In this document: positions 35,901 to 41,418 of the stretch, one piece after another
Position numbering within the stretch: the first letter of the stretch is position 1
Layout of the letters: every line of letters starts with the position of its first letter
Source of the DNA: an uncultured Lachnospiraceae bacterium
Lineage (GTDB): Bacteria > Bacillota > Clostridia > Lachnospirales > Lachnospiraceae
Direction: 5' to 3'
Length of the DNA stretch: 43,307 nt
NCBI GenBank assembly: GCA_946407725.1
Contig: CAMJPM010000016.1
Span: forward strand, 1-43,307
Program-made: the position numbers and the translations under genes
Notes under the pieces: model-generated
Told to the model about the DNA's origin: nothing
What the model saw: the letters and a program-made list of their open reading frames with translations, nothing else
Databases searched by the model: none

Positions 35901-37241
35901 GCTGATCTCTTCAGAGGTGTTATTCTGGTTTGTTACATAAGCATGATATCCGCTGGCATCCTCGTCGGTATCCCTTTTATTGTATAGGTTCTGATTGTTA
36001 TTTATGCCGTCTATCTGTCCTATGGCATATCCGGCAGCAAATCCCTGGTTAAATGCGGCTTTTCCGTCGGTAGTTTTAGCGTCTTCTGTTGCGAAGGAAT
36101 AGGAATCGTCATAGCCCTTCTGGTAATTTTCAAGATAGGTTTTTCCCACCGTTTCCCCTGCAATGGCTTTGGCGGCGTCTTTAGTATAATCACCTTTATC
36201 GTCAGTATACTGTTTATTATACTTTTTCCAGTGGGTACGGTAATCTATGCCTGCTGCCGCAGCTGCTGCGGCCTGCGGATCATTTGCCAGATAATCATCC
36301 AGCTTTGCTTTTGTATTTACCTTTGAGTCAGAGGGTTTGCAGAGACGTCCGTCAGTTCTGCCGTCAAACCTTCCGTCCTCATAGCCTTCGGTTTTAGCCT
36401 TTAATTTATATGCGTCCGTATATCCCTTTTTCCACTCTGTCAAATATGCCTCTTCGTAATTATTATAAGCGGCAGTTACAAATGTTACTTTGAAATCGTC
36501 GGATTTAAGGAATGCATCGTAATCGGTATAGATCTCTATATGGTTGGACAGCAGTCCCTGGCCCGGAAGGGTGCCGGCGATGGAATCATATCCCTCATTA
36601 TAGGCATTTTTGTACCGCTCGCTTTTTCCCACTGTTTCTCCGGATGTGAAGCCTGCCCTGTAATTATCCCTGTATTCATTGCCGTTGGCAGTACTATTCC
36701 AGATAGAGGTATCATCGGCTTTTTCATCTTTAACTGCGTCTTTGGATCCTGCGGCGGCAAGGGCATAACCCCGGTCAAAGCCTGCTTTCAGGGCAGTATA
36801 ATACTGTCCGTGGCCGTATCCAGCATAGCCGTCTTCGTATCCGGCTTTATAGGCCAGAGTGAAGTTCTGGGTGGTATCCTTGTAAGCATTGTGCTTATCT
36901 TTGTATTTTTCCTGGTTATTATTCGGCTTATCAGTTGCGGCATCCGTTGTTCCATCGACAAAGCCGGTATCATAGTCATCAGCCGTTGCTGCCGGAACCA
37001 GATTAACGATCCCGGGCTCATCTTCCCCGGATGTTTCCGCCTGTGTCTCCTCCGTGTCATTCGCAGATATTTCCGCCTGTGTCTCCTCCGTGTAATCCAG
37101 CACAGATATTTCCGCCCCGGTCTCTTCCACGGTATCCGCCGACAGCGATCCCGCCGGTTCTGCGAAAGCCGGGGCGTTCATGGTAAGAACCATGGCTCCC
37201 GACAGCAGCAGAGCCAAAAATCTGAATTTACGTTTCTTCAT
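32964..37241 (-). CDS. Giant secreted protein with G-Y-x-x-G-Y repeats and EF-hand-like loops
   Basis: 1425 residues, no family recognised. A signal peptide (KFRFLALLLSGAMVLTM with an AFA-E cleavage site near residue 28) is followed by Glu/Thr-rich repeats (EETQAEIS, about 38-75). Residues ~89-605 carry about fifteen patches with Gly/Tyr every four residues, such as AGYEDGYAG, RKGYEDGYETG, AGFDAGYKA and NQGFAAGYAIG. Three calcium-type loops are visible: D579-SDGDGQLDD, D1145-ANCDGVITAIE (a full EF-hand pattern) and a weaker D1191-DLANGYIDYDD; the last two lie 46 residues apart and recall dockerin-type pairs. The ~430 residues between have no recognisable motif. No LPxTG or membrane anchor ends the protein, so it is secreted or held non-covalently. 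GGAAGGAG precedes the ATG. It faces away from the 64-bp repeat array. Confidence 0.85.
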   Translation of the reverse strand: MKKRKFRFLALLLSGAMVLTMNAPAFAEPAGSLSADTVEETGAEISVLDYTEETQAEISANDTEETQAETSGEDEPGIVNLVPAATADDYDTGFVDGTTDAATDKPNNNQEKYKDKHNAYKDTTQNFTLAYKAGYEDGYAGYGHGQYYTALKAGFDRGYALAAAGSKDAVKDEKADDTSIWNSTANGNEYRDNYRAGFTSGETVGKSERYKNAYNEGYDSIAGTLPGQGLLSNHIEIYTDYDAFLKSDDFKVTFVTAAYNNYEEAYLTEWKKGYTDAYKLKAKTEGYEDGRFDGRTDGRLCKPSDSKVNTKAKLDDYLANDPQAAAAAAAGIDYRTHWKKYNKQYTDDKGDYTKDAAKAIAGETVGKTYLENYQKGYDDSYSFATEDAKTTDGKAAFNQGFAAGYAIGQIDGINNNQNLYNKRDTDEDASGYHAYVTNQNNTSEEISQYKAGFDAGYKAASTTQTYDTGYATGFASGKRDAEHDQYSNDFYAGFYEIEKNDPNSAYNVLDKNTQYGAGYRKGYEDGYETGLSNAKYDDAADKAYDYKSAEMDAWRVSTDPANWDKSQMFIVQDRPARVDSDGDGQLDDVNQDLYFNTRDYKAGYTAGAAPVMNFTDHNGNPAVPGTLVATSPFQYYFDLSETDHLIDKRTVSPPNVHVNDWNVYVNGYGINNGSVGQYVYAAYTASMNNAKPKKLPDGTEDTGITYILVRYRLMGSETDENYKVKRYTYTANGKEIAAIENINNYYNGTEPVVGYDSRRINGKKPVKKDYGHPFADNDKASRYIIDAEAVVVSWTEGQPARLLGKLDLDAKAKDNVNATVPHTYLDYQGDTALQAVQKPLQPAAFPRPVAYEIIETDKPVGGKISPAMAGAFFSKYYKVSEENKDLGNSEKGVMGRVAFAAPASAPLLTKEENSYIKKNTPTFILKAKKIDPALKPYAKEIKKALKDASFNFEISRMKIASDYVTDMDTLVNGKWNGNYGYGAYHSTVQEFPIVDNDVFKLLIAKFMPAPKKSEWGSKYSDNVQEYLSKKEVYENYINSEEFKKAARDGFKKAREAYKAQYAALKTTYGSNLDYLTKWIEGDVNGWAAANNAIAGINGGNPVTFPYTVTKDDRTDPATGNVVPPKYVKNGKEMKNEEYRVLIPDDANCDGVITAIEHYEHIELVPSWAKGVDDPRFDGVLQAGDNITGFDDDLANGYIDYDDVDVAVTTDFTKEVQSVDFTYYSFDGSNVRTTKWIHIMPAEDGTYQYFVPGPAGGPAHVIPSFNIYINFLEERNTDIRIVEENDPDPVLWPGAERMTTMNGANDDVVLSFIDPVVKAKKGVQTLNVKPVMNATIFGGLGVDGASPSIESEKKLKTVILKEGATPKPGKADIQIEQKMAESEPFIVATGVNNYEGSIAMRQRHNGEIGYGYFKNDDFYYIFNVDE

Positions 37242-37379
37242 TACTACACTTCTCCTTCCTGATTAAACAAATATCTCCCTTTAGGGTGAAATCCCTGTTC
37301 CCCGTAAAAATACAGCTGGGGTTATACACCCGCACATGATGATCCACAGGATATTGGATAAAAATGTGCCGTACCTGTC

Positions 37380-37388
37380 ATTATAACA
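37380..37388 (-). promoter_or_regulatory. Extended -10 promoter for the giant repeat-protein gene
   Basis: On the minus strand TGTTATAAT (37388 down to 37380) is an extended -10 element, with no good -35 at 17 bp. It implies a leader of about 130 nt before ATG 37241. The remaining bases 37242-37459 hold no gene I can support; the array follows. Confidence 0.45.
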
Positions 37389-37459
37389 GATTGAAAGGGA
37401 AAAAACACGCTTTGATGTTATGCTTTGACGAGGCGTCTGACGGTGTATTTTTATCTGCT

Positions 37460-37829
37460 ATTACTTGCCAAAATGGCAAATTCATAATGCAGGCAAGTAA
37501 TTTAGGGAAAGTACGGAGCAGAAATTACTTGTCAAAATGGCAAATAAATGATTTGGACAAGTAATTATGGGAAAGGATGGAGCAGAAATTACTTGCCAAA
37601 ATGGCAAATTCATGATGCAGGCAAGTAATTTAGGGAAAGTACGGAGCAGAAATTACTTGTCAAAATGGCAAATAAATGATTTGGACAAGTAATTATGGGA
37701 AAGGATGGAGCAGAAATTATATGTCAAAATGACAAATAAATGATTTGGACAAGTAATTATTGGGAAAGGATGGAGCAGAAATTACTTGTTAAAATGACAA
37801 ATTCATGGTTAGGGCAAGTAATTTAGGGA
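37460..37829. repeat. Tandem array of 64-bp dyad-bearing repeats (types A and B)
   Basis: Six units begin at 37460, 37524, 37588, 37652, 37716 and 37781 (units 1-4 are 64 bp, unit 5 is 65 bp, unit 6 is partial). Type A (units 1, 3) starts ATTACTTGCC and has GGCAAGTAAT; type B (units 2, 4) starts ATTACTTGTC and has GACAAGTAAT. Units 1+2 and 3+4 form a 128-bp repeat differing at one base; units 5 and 6 are diverged. Each unit can form a 10-bp stem around a 22-bp loop. It fills the 675-bp gap between the giant gene and ansA. It is not CRISPR, as there are no unique spacers. Confidence 0.9.
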
Positions 37830-37832
37830 ATG

Positions 37833-37861
37833 TATACATGAAAATGGATAAATGATACAAT
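37833..37861 (+). promoter_or_regulatory. Promoter for L-asparaginase
   Basis: TATACA (37833-37838), a 17-bp spacer and TACAAT (37856-37861), with an extended -10 TGA. It begins four bases after the last repeat unit, so the array lies just upstream of the -35 box. Confidence 0.45.
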
Positions 37862-37916
37862 GAGAACAAATAACTGTTTTGAAAACTTTTGATAATCTCT
37901 TGAAGGATAAAACCGC

Positions 37917-38903
37917 ATGCAGGAAGAAAAAATAAAACGCAGGGTAGTTATTATCGCTACGGGAGGCACCATTGCAGGAACAGGCAAGAAGGGAAAAGAA
38001 ACCGGATATACCTCAGGGACACTGGAGGTATCGGAGCTGATAGAAGAGGTGCCCGGGATAGAGGAGATCGCCGAAATCGAGACCATTCAGATCTGTAATG
38101 TGAACTCTGACGATATCACGTCGGAAATATGGATACAGCTTTCGGATACGATAAATGAAAGGGCTCAGGATGAGAATACGGCAGGGTTCGTCATAACCCA
38201 TGGAACAGATACCATGGAGGAAACCGCCTATTTCCTGAATATGACTGTCAAAACAGATAAACCGGTGGTGCTTACGGGTTCCATGCGGCCCTCCACCTCC
38301 ATTTCCGCTGACGGCCCCATGAACCTCTATCAGTCGGTATGCGTGGCGGCATCGGAGGACAGCAGGGGAAAGGGTGTTCTTGTGGTCTTCTCAAACCGGA
38401 TATTTTCTGCCCGCTCGGTAAAGAAGATGAGTACATATAATGTGATGGCCATCTCCGCGGGAGAAGCAGGATGCATCGGAGTAATCCGGGATGACGAAGC
38501 TGTTTTCCATGATGTTCCCACAAAGGCACATACAGTAAAGACAGAGTTCAGAATAAGAAAGGGTGATATTCTCCCAAAGGTCCAGATCCTTTATTTTGCA
38601 GTGGATTCGGACACCGGGATACTGAAATATGCGGCGGAGCATTTTGCCGGGCTTGTGATAGCAGGGGCGGGAGCCGGTGAATTCAGCCGGGACTATAAGG
38701 AAATAATCAGCTCCTTAAATGTCCCCGTAGTCATAAGCTCAAGAGTAAATGACGGAATAATCACACAGGACGCAGTGTTATGTGAAAACACTGTGGCGGC
38801 CAATGACCTGTCTCCCCAGAAGGCGGCCATCCTTCTCCGGCTGGCCATAAAAGACAATATCACCTCGGGGAAGGAGCTTATCAGGATATTCGGGAGCTAT
38901 TAG
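37917..38903 (+). CDS. ansA: L-asparaginase
   Basis: 328 residues of the bacterial type I/II asparaginase family, which hydrolyses L-asparagine to aspartate and ammonia. The nucleophile threonine lies in IATGGTIAGT (Thr18), a second active-site residue is the tyrosine in GYTSG (Tyr31), and the second catalytic triad motif is THGTDTMEET (Thr94-Asp98). NVNSDDIT carries the substrate-binding serine, and SARSVKK the lysine region. No signal peptide is present, so it is cytoplasmic. An AAGGA site lies about ten bases before ATG 37917. Its 3' end overlaps the convergent minus-strand gene by 23 bp. Confidence 0.94.
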   Translation: MQEEKIKRRVVIIATGGTIAGTGKKGKETGYTSGTLEVSELIEEVPGIEEIAEIETIQICNVNSDDITSEIWIQLSDTINERAQDENTAGFVITHGTDTMEETAYFLNMTVKTDKPVVLTGSMRPSTSISADGPMNLYQSVCVAASEDSRGKGVLVVFSNRIFSARSVKKMSTYNVMAISAGEAGCIGVIRDDEAVFHDVPTKAHTVKTEFRIRKGDILPKVQILYFAVDSDTGILKYAAEHFAGLVIAGAGAGEFSRDYKEIISSLNVPVVISSRVNDGIITQDAVLCENTVAANDLSPQKAAILLRLAIKDNITSGKELIRIFGSY

Positions 38904-39372
38904 AAAAGGATCCCTTTATGGCATACTGACGCATAGTCTGCTTTGCCTTCCGCATGGCATCCTTGATCTCGTCATCAGTCATGGTTTTCCCTGAAGAGAG
39001 CTCTTTCAGCAGCATATCCACCTGAAAGCGCATGGTAAGCAGGGAGTTTGCCATGTTTCTCATGATATCTAGGATGTTCTTATGGTTTTCCGTTATGAAA
39101 TCATTGAGATCATTTTCCGTGATACGGAGTGCCAGTATGTCGGAATAGGCCACAACCGTATAGATGGAAGGCTGCTTAAGCAGTATCCCGAATTCCCCGA
39201 AACAGGACTGATGGCCGATAATACCGATAAGGGTTTCAAGATTTGTACCATAACCCGTGTATATTTCAGCGTGGCCCTTTATTATCTTGTACATTTCCGC
39301 ATTGGTTTCCCCCTCACGGAGGATAATGCTGTCCTGGGGAAACTTAACCATTTTACCTGTTGTCATCTTCAA
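38881..39372 (-). CDS. Cyclic-nucleotide-binding-fold protein without DNA-binding domain
   Basis: 163 residues. Residues ~8-115 match the CRP-type beta-barrel (DSIILREGETNAEMYKIIKGHAEIY and the SCFGEFGILLKQPS cassette). The arginine that normally binds the cyclic phosphate, next to the GE motif, is absent, so classical cAMP binding is doubtful. No helix-turn-helix follows: the C terminus is helical and charged. The start is taken as TTG 39372, five bases after GGAG; ATG 39366 is the alternative. Its start overlaps the 3' end of the GGDEF gene, so the two are translationally coupled, suggesting a partner or sensor in the same pathway. Confidence 0.85.
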   Translation of the reverse strand: MKMTTGKMVKFPQDSIILREGETNAEMYKIIKGHAEIYTGYGTNLETLIGIIGHQSCFGEFGILLKQPSIYTVVAYSDILALRITENDLNDFITENHKNILDIMRNMANSLLTMRFQVDMLLKELSSGKTMTDDEIKDAMRKAKQTMRQYAIKGSFSNSSRIS

Positions 39373-41218
39373 GCGATCTCCGTCTGTGCTTTGCTCTTTT
39401 TTCCATGTACATTTTCTGATCTGCCAGCTCTATAAGTGCGCTTAAGGGCTTATCGTTATCCAAGGGTACCATGTTGTAACCGATGCTGGCATCGATCTTG
39501 TAGGGGCGGTCGCCGGAGGAATTAAGATCAGTCATTGCCTTTCGTATTCTTTCCACAAGATCAGCCACTTCTTTCTCGGAAAGACCTTTTCCGAACATAA
39601 CAAATTCATCGCCACCGTACCTCATAAGGAGATCTTCCTTTTCCCGGTTTTTCCGGAGGATATCCGCCATATCGCATATCATCCGGTCTCCTGATTCGTG
39701 TCCTAATGCATCGTTTACGATCTTCAGGCCGTCGAGATCCAGGAATATGAAGAACATGTCCTCATTATTCCGTCTGGCTTCCTCCAGGATCTTTTCGGAG
39801 AACTTGAAAAATCCGGCACGGTTATAAACATGGGTCATGGGGTCAAATACCCACATTTCATCAAGGGTCTTGATCATTTTCTGCATTTTCATGACATTGC
39901 TCACCTGTTCAAGGGCAGATGACAGGGACATCATGAGAACCCGGTAGTATTCAGAGAACAGGGGCATTGAAGAATTGCGTATGGATGTGAAGCCATAGAA
40001 ACGCTCCCTGTAGTGTAATGAATAAATGATGAAAAGATTGCCTCCTGATCTGTCGTCAAATTTCGGATGGCATTCCAGGATATTGGCGTTATTATCCACT
40101 ACAAATTCATCGTTATCGTAAACAAGCACGTGTGCCGAACTCCGGTATTTATCTTCATCATTTTCATTCTTGTCAAAAATAGCGAGGACAAAGGCATCCC
40201 CTCCCAGTTCAGGAATACAGGGCTTTACGGAGTTAATAATATCTTCCGCGGATCTGGCGTTTGTCAGACTGACTGTGAGATCGCTTATCATCTCAGCGTA
40301 CCGGGCTTCACGGAGTTTGTTGCGGGAATACTGGTTGACAACAATCCTGTGGTATACCGGACGGACAGCATCGCATCCGCAGGTTTCCGCATAGACCGGC
40401 TCTGAATCAATGACAGGACTGTTATCATATTCTTTTCCCTCTATGGCAAGAATGAGGTTTTTGTATGCCGTCTCCCCGAGCTTTTCTTCAAATCTGTTGA
40501 CAGAAGTGATCCGTGGATAGTGATTGGCGGCTTCGAATATATTGTCATATCCTGAAAGTATGGTATCCTCCGGAATCCTGATACCTCGGTCTGTAAGGGC
40601 ATAAAATGCTCCCAGCGCCATCTGGTCGTTGGCACATATATATGCATCAGCATCAAGAAGGCCTTCGCTTTCAAAATGCCTGACAGCCGCCCGCCCGCTT
40701 CTTGCGTAATAATCACCTGCGTAATAGCGCCGGGGGTCAAGATGGAGCCCTGCTCTTTCAAGCTCCTCTGTGAATACACGCTTCCGTGTCCGCGAATCCA
40801 CGGAATCCACCGGCCCGCCTATGAAATTCACGGCTTTTATTCCGTGCTTTTCTATAAGATGTCTCGACAGGGTACGCATGGCTCCCTCATTATCGCTGCT
40901 GACATAGATCATGCCGTCTACGGCAAAATCTATGGAAGCACAGGGCTTGTTAACGGTTCTGATCTTTTCAAAAACCACATTCCGGATCCTTTCGGAGTAA
41001 ATGCTTTCTGCATAGACTATGAATCCGTCATATATTGAAAAATCATCATAGAGCATGGAAGCTGCCACACCCTCATTATATTTTTCATCTGTGGAAAGAG
41101 TGAGCGCATATACTACGATATTATTGCCGTCAGCCTTTGCGGCATCGGCTATGCCGGTAAGGACCTTTCTCTGTGTATCGAGCTCCAGTTCCCCAATAAA
41201 GAAAGCTATATTGAGCAT
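39353..41218 (-). CDS. LacI-type sensor plus GGDEF diguanylate cyclase
   Basis: 621 residues. The first ~280 are a LacI/Peripla_BP_3-like ligand-binding domain without a helix-turn-helix (FIGELELDTQRKVLTGIADAA, SSDNEGAMRTLSRHLIEKHG, NDQMALGAFYALTDRGIRIPEDTILSGYDN). A middle segment (about 300-450) looks like a GAF-type regulatory region. The C-terminal GGDEF domain is canonical (FFIFLDLDGLKIVNDALGHESGD, YGGDEF at 535-539), so c-di-GMP synthesis is likely. The I-site arginine (RxxD before GGDEF) is replaced by Glu, so product inhibition is probably lost. No signal peptide or membrane segment, so it should sense a cytoplasmic ligand, probably a sugar. AGGAG precedes ATG 41218. Confidence 0.93.
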   Translation of the reverse strand: MLNIAFFIGELELDTQRKVLTGIADAAKADGNNIVVYALTLSTDEKYNEGVAASMLYDDFSIYDGFIVYAESIYSERIRNVVFEKIRTVNKPCASIDFAVDGMIYVSSDNEGAMRTLSRHLIEKHGIKAVNFIGGPVDSVDSRTRKRVFTEELERAGLHLDPRRYYAGDYYARSGRAAVRHFESEGLLDADAYICANDQMALGAFYALTDRGIRIPEDTILSGYDNIFEAANHYPRITSVNRFEEKLGETAYKNLILAIEGKEYDNSPVIDSEPVYAETCGCDAVRPVYHRIVVNQYSRNKLREARYAEMISDLTVSLTNARSAEDIINSVKPCIPELGGDAFVLAIFDKNENDEDKYRSSAHVLVYDNDEFVVDNNANILECHPKFDDRSGGNLFIIYSLHYRERFYGFTSIRNSSMPLFSEYYRVLMMSLSSALEQVSNVMKMQKMIKTLDEMWVFDPMTHVYNRAGFFKFSEKILEEARRNNEDMFFIFLDLDGLKIVNDALGHESGDRMICDMADILRKNREKEDLLMRYGGDEFVMFGKGLSEKEVADLVERIRKAMTDLNSSGDRPYKIDASIGYNMVPLDNDKPLSALIELADQKMYMEKRAKHRRRSLEDDNR

Positions 41219-41254
41219 ATCGTCTCCTGTCAGAAGTTGATTTGGATCTTAATT

Positions 41255-41263
41255 ATTATACCA
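41255..41263 (-). promoter_or_regulatory. Extended -10 promoter for the GGDEF-cNMP operon
   Basis: On the minus strand TGGTATAAT (41263 down to 41255), an extended -10, lies about 40 bp before the ATG. The -35 position reads TTATTT, a weak match at 17 bp. Confidence 0.5.
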
Positions 41264-41281
41264 CAGTTTTTTCTTAAAAAT

Positions 41282-41298
41282 AAGGGGTTAAACCCCTT
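41282..41298. promoter_or_regulatory. 17-bp palindrome between divergent promoters
   Basis: AAGGGGTT and AACCCCTT flank one A, a perfect dyad. It overlaps the minus-strand -35 region and lies just upstream of the plus-strand -35, a classic position for one operator controlling both divergent genes (inference). Confidence 0.5.
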
Positions 41299-41306
41299 TC
41301 AGAGTA

Positions 41307-41335
41307 TTCCAAGTATGCTGCAGGCATGGTAAAAT
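41307..41335 (+). promoter_or_regulatory. Promoter for the FIST histidine kinase gene
   Basis: TTCCAA (41307-41312), 17 bp, then TAAAAT (41330-41335) with extended TGG. It lies 83 bp before ATG 41419. Confidence 0.45.
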
Positions 41336-41418
41336 ATATAACAAAGCAATCTGCAGATTTGGCGGCAGACGGATGAAAGCATGAAAAACGGGAAAGGATC
41401 CCAAAGGCCTGGCGGACT

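Noticed and set aside
37364-37564. 66-codon reading frame at the array edge
   Set aside because: It is a translation of the tandem repeat and its flank, not a gene.
37460-37829. CRISPR array
   Set aside because: Whole 64-bp units repeat, including the parts that would be spacers; no cas genes are near.
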